From Pseudobdellovibrionaceae bacterium (GTDB lineage: Bacteria; Bdellovibrionota; Bdellovibrionia; Bdellovibrionales; Bdellovibrionaceae), in contig CANCBY010000017.1 of the NCBI GenBank assembly GCA_947374445.1, positions 1 to 22,428 on the forward strand: DNA of 22,428 bases. Reading direction: 5' to 3'. Positions 14,779 to 21,420 of this stretch are shown here, piece by piece. The notes beneath the pieces were generated by a model. The model ran no database searches. It was not told the origin of the DNA and saw nothing but the letters and a program-made list of their open reading frames with translations. The translations under genes were made by a program, and so were the position numbers. The number at the start of each line of letters is the position of its first letter. The first letter of the stretch is position 1.

Positions 14779-14865
14779 TTGCCGCGAGACCTAAAAGCAC
14801 TTAACTTAACGGAAACTTCACGAAATTTATGTGATCGCCTGATTGCGATGTCTGAGATTGCTTAG
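14779..14865 (+). CDS. Possible 28-residue leader peptide before the histidine kinase gene
   Basis: A short frame starts with TTG at 14779, has GGAGG 6 bases upstream (14769-14773), runs 28 codons (beginning LPRDLKALNLTETSRN) and ends in a TAG that overlaps the AGGAG of the kinase gene (14863-14868). This layout suits translational coupling. It has no hydrophobic or regulatory codon run and no homology I recognise, so it may be chance. The ribosome site is the best argument for it. Confidence 0.3.
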   Translation: MPRDLKALNLTETSRNLCDRLIAMSEIA

Positions 14866-14871
14866 GAGTGC

Positions 14872-16428
14872 ATGTTTGGTATCGTGAACCTAGACCTTCA
14901 AAGGGTTGAAAGCTTCCTGTGTTTTGCCGATAAACATGAGATGAAAAGTTCAATTTTTCCAAGCTTTGGAATCGCAGAACGCCTCACTCTTGTTGCAACA
15001 GCAATTGTTGTATTGAGTTTGGTAGGTGTCGGTGGGCTTTTTGTGAACGGTCTGCAGAATCAAATGAAATACCGGGTTGAATCTGAAGCTAAGGCTTCAA
15101 TCCTAATCGCGCAAAAGACATTGGCTCAACCCATGTGGTATTTTGATAAGGCAGCTATTGCTTCAACCAGCCTGGGTTTGATTCAGAGCAGTCAAGGCAT
15201 GATTCGAAAAATCAGAGTGCTAGGGGCCGACAATAGCGTGATCTATGAAGTCGATAGCTCGATTCAATCTAAGGAAGAGTCCGACATTATTTTTAGCGAG
15301 GCTGAAAATCTATTTACCTTAAATGATGAGATTACGTACGAAAACAAAAAAATTGGTTCTGTTGAGCTGCATTTGACCAATAGTCATTTGCTCGGGCAGC
15401 TTAAAATATTGATAACGCGTGTTCTGGTCGTAATGGCAGCATTTATATTTTTGGCGTCAAGTTCGCTGTTTTTATTAATGCGCAAATATCTTGCTAAACC
15501 AATGGCTGGACTTGTCGAGCTAGCAGGTCAAATTGAGGCCGGCCAATATGAAGTTCGTGATAATAATTGGCCTCTCGAGTTCGGAGCAATTTCTAAGGCT
15601 TTTAGCCGCTCCTCCGAAGCGATTAAAAAGCGTGACAGTCAGTTGAAAGAATATAACGAAAAACTGGAAGTCGAAGTTCAAGAACGGACCCAAAAAATCG
15701 ACGAGCAAAGAGTTGCCATGATTGAAAGCAGCCGGCTGGCTTCATTGGGCGAGATGAGTGCGGGTATCGCCCATGAAATTAATAATCCGCTTGCGATCAT
15801 CTATGGCAGAATACTTATTTTGCAAAGAAAATTGAAATCGCATCCAGAATTTGGTGGCTTTGCTGGGGAATTCGAAAAGATAGAGACAATGGTGCAGAGG
15901 ATATCAAAAATCATTGATGGATTAAGGGCATTCAGTCGCGACGGTTCATCTGATGACAAGATGAATTTTGAATTGAATAAAGTGATTACCGATATCGTCG
16001 ATTTGTGCCAGGCCAGGTTAAATCGCTATGGAGTCACACTGGAGATTGATTGCCCGGAGTCTATCGTCATGCTTCATGGACGGGAGGTTCAGATTTCTCA
16101 AGTTCTAATTAACTTAGTGAATAATGCTGCTGACGCTATTTCAGCGCTTGGCGAAAAATGGGTTCGAGTCAAGATTGAAGCTGATCATGAGCAGGTTCAA
16201 ATTACAGTGTCCGACTCTGGCCCTGGCATTTCTGCGGAAATAAGAAACAAAATGATGCAGCCATTTTTTACCACCAAAGAAATTGGCAAAGGAACGGGGC
16301 TAGGATTATCCATCTCACTTGGAATTATAAATGATCATGGCGGTGTATTGGTCTACGATGATAAAGCGAGAACAACGACTTTCAGGATAACGCTTCCAGC
16401 TGTTAAGTCTTCGGCCATTTCTGCTTAA
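14872..16428 (+). CDS. Membrane sensor histidine kinase (HAMP type)
   Basis: A 518-residue kinase. A first membrane helix (about 37-60) and a second (about 180-203) enclose a roughly 115-residue periplasmic sensor domain. A HAMP domain (about 205-255) and a coiled coil (QLKEYNEKLEVEVQERTQKI, 257-276) follow. The HisKA H-box is LASLGEMSAGIAHEINNPL with His301. The ATPase domain has the N box (LINLVNNAADAI), G1 (DSGPGI), F box (MMQPFFTTKE) and G2 (GTGLGLSIS). All catalytic residues are present. ATG at 14872 has AGGAG only 3 bases before it; ATG at 14941 is an alternative that removes 23 residues without touching the first helix. No response regulator is adjacent, so it is an orphan kinase here. 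The binding-protein and porin genes downstream are its likely functional partners. Confidence 0.93.
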   Translation: MFGIVNLDLQRVESFLCFADKHEMKSSIFPSFGIAERLTLVATAIVVLSLVGVGGLFVNGLQNQMKYRVESEAKASILIAQKTLAQPMWYFDKAAIASTSLGLIQSSQGMIRKIRVLGADNSVIYEVDSSIQSKEESDIIFSEAENLFTLNDEITYENKKIGSVELHLTNSHLLGQLKILITRVLVVMAAFIFLASSSLFLLMRKYLAKPMAGLVELAGQIEAGQYEVRDNNWPLEFGAISKAFSRSSEAIKKRDSQLKEYNEKLEVEVQERTQKIDEQRVAMIESSRLASLGEMSAGIAHEINNPLAIIYGRILILQRKLKSHPEFGGFAGEFEKIETMVQRISKIIDGLRAFSRDGSSDDKMNFELNKVITDIVDLCQARLNRYGVTLEIDCPESIVMLHGREVQISQVLINLVNNAADAISALGEKWVRVKIEADHEQVQITVSDSGPGISAEIRNKMMQPFFTTKEIGKGTGLGLSISLGIINDHGGVLVYDDKARTTTFRITLPAVKSSAISA

Positions 16429-16530
16429 TTAAATAGAAACTCTGTCAGACTTTAGAACTCGTTGCATGAACTTTTTTAAGAAAATGACCAGAGTGCAAAA
16501 CAAATCAAATTTTCTTGAGCTGAGAAAAGT

Positions 16531-16542
16531 TCGTATATACGA
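16531..16542. promoter_or_regulatory. 12-bp perfect palindrome, possible operator
   Basis: TCGTATATACGA is its own reverse complement and lies 142 bases before the binding-protein ATG, shortly before a TTGACA at 16559-16564. Its position suits an operator for a dimeric regulator of the binding-protein and porin genes; the regulator is unknown. Confidence 0.4.
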
Positions 16543-16570
16543 TCTGCTTAGCAATAATTTGACAAAATGA

Positions 16571-16640
16571 CACGAGTTAAGTCGTGGGCTTTGATAAAAT
16601 TAATACGACTTAGCAAGTAAACGCGTGCAAACAAAGCACG
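16571..16640 (+). promoter_or_regulatory. Structured leader with competing hairpins upstream of the binding-protein gene
   Basis: Three complementary pairs can be traced. CACGA (16571-16575) pairs with TCGTG (16582-16586). TAAGTCGT (16578-16585) pairs exactly with ACGACTTA (16605-16612). CGTGC (16624-16628) pairs with GCACG (16636-16640). The first two share bases and exclude each other, the pattern of a switching leader or a set of nested operators. No known riboswitch class is recognisable. Confidence 0.45.
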
Positions 16641-16644
16641 TAAT

Positions 16645-16668
16645 AAAAGTACCTAAAAAAGTACGTAA
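16645..16668 (+). repeat. Tandem 12-base direct repeat before the binding-protein gene
   Basis: AAAAGTACCTAA and AAAAGTACGTAA follow each other directly and differ at one base. They end 4 bases before the GGAG ribosome site (16673-16676), so a protein or RNA bound there could affect translation initiation. Confidence 0.6.
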
Positions 16669-16683
16669 AAATGGAGCAATGAA

Positions 16684-17538
16684 ATGAAACTAGGGAAGGC
16701 GGCAGTGGTTCTGTCAATTGTATTGGGGGCCAGCATTTCAAGTGCCGGCGACGTCGTTGTTTCAAAGAGTTCCATGAGTGAAGCCTTTGCGGATTATATT
16801 AAAGACGTCATTGAGCTAGTTTCACAAAAATCAGTAGGTGGCCCGATTGCAATCAAGGTGAGTGAGGCTGAAATGTCTCAAGATAGGGCTTTGCAAGTTC
16901 TTCGCGAAGGAGTGGGCCTTGATCTATTTTGGACGATGACTTCTAAAGACCGTGAAAAGGGTCTTCGAGTTATTAGAATTCCCTTGCTAAAAGGGATGCT
17001 TGGCAACCGTATATTCATCATTAACAAAGGCGATCAAGTTAAGCTCGATAAAGTTAAAACTTTTGAAGATTTGAAAAAAATCAAGTTTGGACAAGGTCAC
17101 GATTGGCCAGATACATTCATACTTGAGGCTGCAGGTTTAAGGCTTGAAAAGTCGCCAAGTTATCAAGGTCTTTTTCCGATGCTTGCAAATCAGCGCTTTG
17201 ATGCTTTTCCTCGTGGTTTGAATGAGCCTTGGTCGGAAATTGAGAAGAATGCGAGTTTAAACTTGGTGGTTGAAAAGAGAATTGCATTGTCCTACTTGGC
17301 TCCGCTGTTTTTCTTTGTGAATTCCAACAATAAAGCTTTAGGAGATAGGCTTGAGCTCGGCCTGAAGAATGCGATTGCTGACGGTTCTTTTGAAAGACTT
17401 TTTATGAAGCATTGGGGTGAATACCTAACTAAAGCAAACATGAAGAAACGAAAGATTTTTAAAATCGACAATCCTTTTTTGAGTGATGAGACGAAAAAAG
17501 AAATGGCTGCGCATCCAAACTATTTGCTGCAGTTTTGA
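16684..17538 (+). CDS. Periplasmic solute-binding protein (SBP family 3-like)
   Basis: A 284-residue exported protein with a signal peptide (MKLGKAAVVLSIVLGASISSAG, cleavage near residue 21). The mature part has the two-lobed binding-protein layout. LREGVGLDLFWTMTSKDREKGLRVIRIPLLKGMLGNRIFII resembles the segment by which family 3 binding proteins position the ligand and cross to lobe two. TFEDLKKIKFGQGHDWPDTFILEAAGL and NQRFDAFPRGLNEPWSEIEKN match the second lobe (the DLKG...G and FDAF...E patterns). It is most like binding proteins for amino acids or other small polar solutes. GGAG lies 7 bases before the ATG. No ABC permease or ATPase gene is near, so it could deliver ligand to the upstream kinase instead. 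It shares a 38-base gap and probably a transcript with the porin gene. Confidence 0.8.
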   Translation: MKLGKAAVVLSIVLGASISSAGDVVVSKSSMSEAFADYIKDVIELVSQKSVGGPIAIKVSEAEMSQDRALQVLREGVGLDLFWTMTSKDREKGLRVIRIPLLKGMLGNRIFIINKGDQVKLDKVKTFEDLKKIKFGQGHDWPDTFILEAAGLRLEKSPSYQGLFPMLANQRFDAFPRGLNEPWSEIEKNASLNLVVEKRIALSYLAPLFFFVNSNNKALGDRLELGLKNAIADGSFERLFMKHWGEYLTKANMKKRKIFKIDNPFLSDETKKEMAAHPNYLLQF

Positions 17539-17576
17539 TTTGAAGAAAAAATAACAATATTTGAATTGAGAAAATA

Positions 17577-18821
17577 ATGAAAAATACTAAAAGAGTATCC
17601 TTAGTAGCAATTGGATTGGCTTCAATTCTGTCGGTCGCCCAAGCCGACGATGCTTTCAAAATGGGTGGATATTTTAGGTCTGGAGTTGGACAGTCGGGTG
17701 GTCGCGAACGAGTTTGCGTCAGCGATGGAACCTCTGGAAATCAATTTCGTTTAGGAAATGAATGCGGAACATATATGGAGACAAATTTCAATTATGGAAT
17801 TGGGGCTCCAAAGTATGACAATTCAACGGCAAGGGCACATATAACCTTTGCCTACACCGACACGCCTAATAGGACTCAATACGAATCAACTAAAAGCAAT
17901 GTGATGAACGTTCAACTCGTTGAATCTTACGCTGATGTAATTGCAGACAATGTCACCTACTGGGCAGGCAAAAGATTTTATCGTTGGGGCGACATTCACA
18001 TGGACGACTTTTACTACTTCGCAGTGGCCAATGGTTCAGGTGCTGGTTTGGAATCAATTAAAACATCATATGGAACTTGGTCGGCAGCTTTGTTGCAAGA
18101 GACCTCAACCACTGCAAGCACTAACGATGGGAATCTTTCTGAGTCGTCACTTGATTTACGTCTAGCAGGGGTAAAAGTGACTGATTCTACAGATGCAGAT
18201 ATTTGGCTCGCCAACAGTTACAATGCTGGGGGATACACAGGCACGACATCGTATAAAAGTTTTTCTGGCACAGCGCTAGGTGTTCGCTTCAACACAAAAC
18301 TTGAAGATTGGCAAAATGCTTTTGCTCTGCTTTATGGGTCGGGTGCGGCTCAGCTAGATGGTTTGTCGGTATCCGCTGTTATATCAGGCTCTGACACGGC
18401 TTCAGGAAAAACAACGGCTCGTCTTGTAGAAAGCCTTCTTTACAAAGGATCTCGGTGGGACGTGGATGGAACTTTGATTTATCAAGAGACAAACATTGGA
18501 CCTGATTCAAAAACCACAACAAAATGGTCAAGTATGGGTGTTCGGCCTACCTACTATTTTTCGGATATTTACAGTGTCACAGGCCAAGTGGGACGATCTG
18601 CAGTTAAAGTTGATTCTGGAACTGATAACTATCTGGTGCGAAGCACTCTTGCTTTTCAGATCCAGCCGAAAACTGGTTTTTTTACGCGCCCTTCGCTTCG
18701 GTTCTATATTACGAACAACGATTGGAATAACGACAACGCCACGGTCAAAGCGGGCAGCACAGTTTTGGCGAACAAAACCAATTATGTTGCTCTAGGGACG
18801 CAAGCAGAGGTTTGGTTTTAA
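17577..18821 (+). CDS. Maltoporin-like (LamB-family) outer-membrane porin
   Basis: A 414-residue outer-membrane protein, close to the length of LamB. A signal peptide (MKNTKRVSLVAIGLASILSVAQA) leads to FKMGGYFRSGVGQSGG, like the GYARSGIG start of LamB. The loop-1 cysteine pair is kept (VCVSDGT... RLGNECGTYME; compare the LamB segment ending RLGNECETY). The strongest match is YWAGKRFYRWGDIHMDDFYY followed by GSGAGLESI, nearly the LamB sequence at the same place. The chain ends in Phe (EVWF), as barrel proteins do. It would form an 18-strand trimeric channel for oligosaccharides or similar solutes. Its ribosome site is weak (TTGAGA). With the binding protein it forms an uptake pair; the true substrate need not be maltose. 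Confidence 0.9.
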   Translation: MKNTKRVSLVAIGLASILSVAQADDAFKMGGYFRSGVGQSGGRERVCVSDGTSGNQFRLGNECGTYMETNFNYGIGAPKYDNSTARAHITFAYTDTPNRTQYESTKSNVMNVQLVESYADVIADNVTYWAGKRFYRWGDIHMDDFYYFAVANGSGAGLESIKTSYGTWSAALLQETSTTASTNDGNLSESSLDLRLAGVKVTDSTDADIWLANSYNAGGYTGTTSYKSFSGTALGVRFNTKLEDWQNAFALLYGSGAAQLDGLSVSAVISGSDTASGKTTARLVESLLYKGSRWDVDGTLIYQETNIGPDSKTTTKWSSMGVRPTYYFSDIYSVTGQVGRSAVKVDSGTDNYLVRSTLAFQIQPKTGFFTRPSLRFYITNNDWNNDNATVKAGSTVLANKTNYVALGTQAEVWF

Positions 18822-18829
18822 TCATTGCT

Positions 18830-20308
18830 TCAGAAGTTTCCTCGCCATGATCGGATGTCTGAGATCTTGTTTTCAAAAGCGGACCAGTCATCCTTTTTGT
18901 CGATTTCGCTCCAGATAGTTTCGATCTGATCAATCAGCAGCGTGCAGGGAGTCTTGCGCTGCCAATAGCTGTGCTTTGCTTTTTCTGGATCTGCGATTTT
19001 GAAGTTTTGTAAAGCCGCAAGAAAATCTTCGAACGCAGGTTGCGAGTAAATTGCGCTTTGAGGAGAGCTACGCCATCGCCGAAGTTCGATGCCACCCCAA
19101 AAGTCAAAGCAGGTTTGTTCATAGGGGGCCTGGGTGACTTCGAGAGCTTGATAAAAGCTGGAGAGCAATGCCTCTGTCTGCTGTGAGGCGAGCTGTGGGT
19201 CGCCCTCGGCACCAGAGTTGGTGGTTTGGAGATTCAGCCGTTTCAAAAAAATCTCTGCAACCGAGGCTGAGAAGACTTCGCTAAAGTTTTCAAAGGTAGG
19301 AGTAGGGTTTAGCTGCGGGTAGGCTTTCATGAGACTGGCCGCCAATTGTTGCACATTCCAAAAAACGGCATTGGGTTGCCGGCCAAAGCAGTACAAACCT
19401 TGCTGGTCGAAATAAGCCGCCGTGAAGCTGGGGTCGTAGGTAGGCAAGAATCTGTATGGTCCGTAATCGAAGCTTTCGCCCGTGATATTCATATTGTCGG
19501 TGTTGAGCACACCGTGCACAAAGCCTGCGATCATCCATTCCGCTACGAGGCGCGCTGAGCGGTCCGAGACGAGTTTTAAAAAGTGCTCGGCAGCCTCAGT
19601 GTTTTCGGGAGTGCTGTCGGGAGGTAGGGTGTTTTCGTCGGAAAAATAATATCTCAGGCAATAGCTCATTAGCTTTTTGATATTCTCAGTTTGGCCTAAA
19701 TACGCCAGTCGTTGAAAAGTGCCAAAGCGGATATGCCCATGGCTTAAGCGTGTGAGCACGGCAGAGCGGGTGGGCGAGGGCTCGTCGCCTCGCTCGAGCT
19801 TTTCTCCAGTCTCAAAAAAGCAAAATGTTTTCGAGGTGTTAACTCCCAGGCTTTGCAGTAATTCGGTGGCGAGGGCTTCGCGCATGGCACCTTTTAGCGT
19901 CAGGCGGCCGTCGCCTGCGCGGGACCACGGAGTTTGCCCACTGCCTTTTGTGCCCAAGTCCATCAGGCGCGGTAGTTGGCCAGGTGGCTGAGCAGGAGTT
20001 TGTTGCAGAAATTGCGCAAATAAAAACCCTCGGCCGTCGCCAAGGTCAGGATTGTAGTGACGGAATTGGTGACCGTGATAGCGCAGGGCCAAGGGTTCTG
20101 GCAGATTCTGCGGTAACGGTTCGAACCTGACAAAGTGGCGCTCCCAATCTGCTGCAGAATTCAGCTGAAGATTGAGAGCTAAGGCTTCAGATTTATTTAG
20201 AAAGCGAGCAATGCCTTGCGGGAATTCGGCCGCTCGCACGGCATCGAAGAAATCAGGGCCGAGTTCATGAATGGCTTTGCTGGGGGTGGCATTTGAAATG
20301 GAACTCAT
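18830..20308 (-). CDS. selO: Protein adenylyltransferase SelO (YdiU/UPF0061)
   Basis: A 492-residue pseudokinase-fold enzyme that transfers AMP from ATP to Ser, Thr or Tyr of target proteins in redox stress (known for E. coli and Pseudomonas SelO). The family motifs are present. YHGHQFRHYNPDLGDGRGFLF (77-97) is followed by LMDLGTKGSGQTPWSRAGDG with Lys121, then LTLKGAMREALATE. The catalytic segment is HGVLNTDNMNITG with Asp271 and Asn272, followed by DYGPYRFLPTYDPSF with Asp281. These match the Lys, Asp-Asn and Asp set used for ATP and metal. No C-terminal selenocysteine is expected in bacteria and none is present. The ATG has AGGAG 9 bases upstream. It faces the porin gene tail to tail with an 8-base gap and is divergent from the MerC-like gene. 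Confidence 0.95.
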   Translation of the reverse strand: MSSISNATPSKAIHELGPDFFDAVRAAEFPQGIARFLNKSEALALNLQLNSAADWERHFVRFEPLPQNLPEPLALRYHGHQFRHYNPDLGDGRGFLFAQFLQQTPAQPPGQLPRLMDLGTKGSGQTPWSRAGDGRLTLKGAMREALATELLQSLGVNTSKTFCFFETGEKLERGDEPSPTRSAVLTRLSHGHIRFGTFQRLAYLGQTENIKKLMSYCLRYYFSDENTLPPDSTPENTEAAEHFLKLVSDRSARLVAEWMIAGFVHGVLNTDNMNITGESFDYGPYRFLPTYDPSFTAAYFDQQGLYCFGRQPNAVFWNVQQLAASLMKAYPQLNPTPTFENFSEVFSASVAEIFLKRLNLQTTNSGAEGDPQLASQQTEALLSSFYQALEVTQAPYEQTCFDFWGGIELRRWRSSPQSAIYSQPAFEDFLAALQNFKIADPEKAKHSYWQRKTPCTLLIDQIETIWSEIDKKDDWSAFENKISDIRSWRGNF

Positions 20309-20368
20309 GTCAGAAGACTCCTAAAAAAATGAAATAATCACAAGCTCTTAACGAAAAAAGTGAATGCA

Positions 20369-20397
20369 TTGACTGACATCAAAGAGAGTCCTAAAAG
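20369..20397 (+). promoter_or_regulatory. Candidate promoter for the MerC-like gene giving a leaderless transcript
   Basis: TTGACT (20369-20374) and TAAAAG (20392-20397) are 17 bases apart. Six bases separate the -10 from the ATG, so transcription would begin at or next to the A of the start codon. This explains the absence of a Shine-Dalgarno before that ATG. Confidence 0.5.
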
Positions 20398-20403
20398 CTA
20401 GTT

Positions 20404-20820
20404 ATGCGCAGTCTTATAGTGAATTATATCAATCTTGATAAACTTGGAATTTTACTTTCAAGTCTTTGCGCTATTCATTGTGTTTTAACTCCGGTTGTTA
20501 TTCTAAGTCTTCCGATGCTTGCGAGATATTATTTGGCTCATCCGTATTTTCATGGACTCATGGCCATTTTAATTTTGCCAGTTGGCATAGCCGCGTTTTG
20601 GTCTGGTTATAAACATCATCATAAGGCTCAGGTTTTTGCCTTGGGGCTTCCCGGTCTGTTGCTGATTTCGCTCGTTCCGATATTTGTTCATAATTTTGGC
20701 TTTTATTATTCGTTCCCATTTGATGAAACCACTTGGATGGTGATGGGAAGTGGATTGGTTATTTGGGCTCACTGGCTCAATCGCAAGGCTTGTGCTTCTT
20801 GCGAGACGCATTCTCACTGA
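20404..20820 (+). CDS. MerC-domain inner-membrane protein
   Basis: A 138-residue protein with four membrane helices (about 12-38, 47-66, 75-97 and 108-124), the MerC layout. The first helix carries the conserved Cys pair in SSLCAIHCVLTP (Cys22, Cys26), which in MerC takes up a soft metal ion. The C-terminus ends KACASCETHSH, with Cys130, Cys133, His136 and His138, a likely second metal site. No other mer genes (merR, merA, merT) are present, so mercury is not implied. Stand-alone MerC-like proteins have been linked to zinc or other metal handling, and no Zur-like operator is seen here. The ATG lacks a ribosome site and is best explained by a leaderless mRNA; GTG at 20419 is an alternative start. 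Confidence 0.82.
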   Translation: MRSLIVNYINLDKLGILLSSLCAIHCVLTPVVILSLPMLARYYLAHPYFHGLMAILILPVGIAAFWSGYKHHHKAQVFALGLPGLLLISLVPIFVHNFGFYYSFPFDETTWMVMGSGLVIWAHWLNRKACASCETHSH

Positions 20821-20920
20821 ATCTGTTTTTTTAGTTTCGACTTTGAGCTTGGTGTATTTGAGTTTGCTTTGGACTTTCATTTGGCTTTCAATTGGTTTTC
20901 ATTTAGATTGTGCCATCGGG

Positions 20921-20960
20921 TTTAGCGGTCTAATTTAGATGGCTAAAATGGACTGCTAAA
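20921..20960 (+). promoter_or_regulatory. 40-base dyad upstream of the HiPIP gene
   Basis: TTTAGCGGTC (20921-20930) and GACTGCTAAA (20951-20960) pair over 10 bases with one G-U. Inside, TTTAG (20934-20938) and CTAAA (20943-20947) pair around the 4-base loop ATGG. Both pairs share one centre, so this is a single dyad. It ends 36 bases before the GTG start. It may be a regulator site or an RNA hairpin in the leader. Confidence 0.45.
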
Positions 20961-20980
20961 TCGGAAAAAATCGAAAACTT

Positions 20981-20989
20981 AAGGAAGGA
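20981..20989 (+). promoter_or_regulatory. Shine-Dalgarno that fixes the HiPIP GTG start
   Basis: AAGGAAGGA lies 7 bases before the GTG at 20997 but 22 bases before the in-frame ATG at 21012, which decides for the GTG. Confidence 0.75.
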
Positions 20990-20996
20990 CACTTTT

Positions 20997-21359
20997 GTGA
21001 ACACTAAAAATATGAATTCGCGACGTGAGTTTTTTAAAAACATCTTGGGACTAACTGGTTTTGCTTTGCTGGCACCAGCTCTATTGTCTTCAACTTCAAA
21101 AGCTGAAGAGCAGCGCCGAGCTGCAAAACCTGCAGCTGGTGGTGGCGCGACAGAAGAGCTTGTAGTCCCAGGTAAAGACATCGCAGGAAGCCTTGGTTAT
21201 ATGCATAAATCAAATCAAGCGGGTAAAAACTGCGCTGGCTGTATGCTTTATGCGGCTGCGGGTAAAAAGAATGGCGAAGACGTAGGTAAATGCACTGTGA
21301 TGCCAGGCAAACTTGTAAAAGCAACCGGGTATTGCAATTCTTGGGCGAAAAAAGTTTAA
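20997..21359 (+). CDS. High-potential iron-sulfur protein (HiPIP), Tat-exported
   Basis: A 120-residue periplasmic electron carrier holding one 4Fe-4S cluster that works between the +2 and +3 states. The N-terminus is a twin-arginine signal: NSRREFFKNILGLTGFALLAPALLSSTSKA, with Arg9-Arg10 in an SRREFFK motif; cleavage is likely after residue 36. Export after folding suits a protein that needs its cluster inserted in the cytoplasm. The four ligands have HiPIP spacing: Cys79 and Cys82 (NCAGCMLY), Cys99 (GKCTVMPG) and Cys113 (GYCNSW). The spacer between signal and cluster domain is Ala/Gly-rich. HiPIPs usually carry electrons from the bc1 complex to an oxidase or photosynthetic reaction centre. 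The partner is not in the window. A strong terminator follows. Confidence 0.95.
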   Translation: MNTKNMNSRREFFKNILGLTGFALLAPALLSSTSKAEEQRRAAKPAAGGGATEELVVPGKDIAGSLGYMHKSNQAGKNCAGCMLYAAAGKKNGEDVGKCTVMPGKLVKATGYCNSWAKKV

Positions 21360-21383
21360 GTTTTTTACTTAAATTTAATTATT

Positions 21384-21417
21384 AAAAAAAGCTCGCATTG
21401 AACTGCGAGCTTTTTTT
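21384..21417. terminator. Bidirectional rho-independent terminator
   Basis: Seven A, GCTCGCA, a 6-base loop (TTGAAC), TGCGAGC, seven T: a perfect 14-bp stem with U-tracts on both strands. It lies 24 bases after the HiPIP stop and 3 bases before the FadD stop, and serves both convergent genes. Confidence 0.95.
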
Positions 21418-21420
21418 GTT

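Noticed and set aside
20404..20820. Mercury resistance operon
   Set aside because: Only a MerC-like gene is present; there is no merR, merT, merP or merA and no mer operator, so mercury resistance is not supported.
20750..20938. Hydrophobic 62-codon plus-strand frame after the MerC-like gene
   Set aside because: It begins inside the MerC-like gene in another frame with no ribosome site. Its hydrophobic look comes from T-rich DNA.
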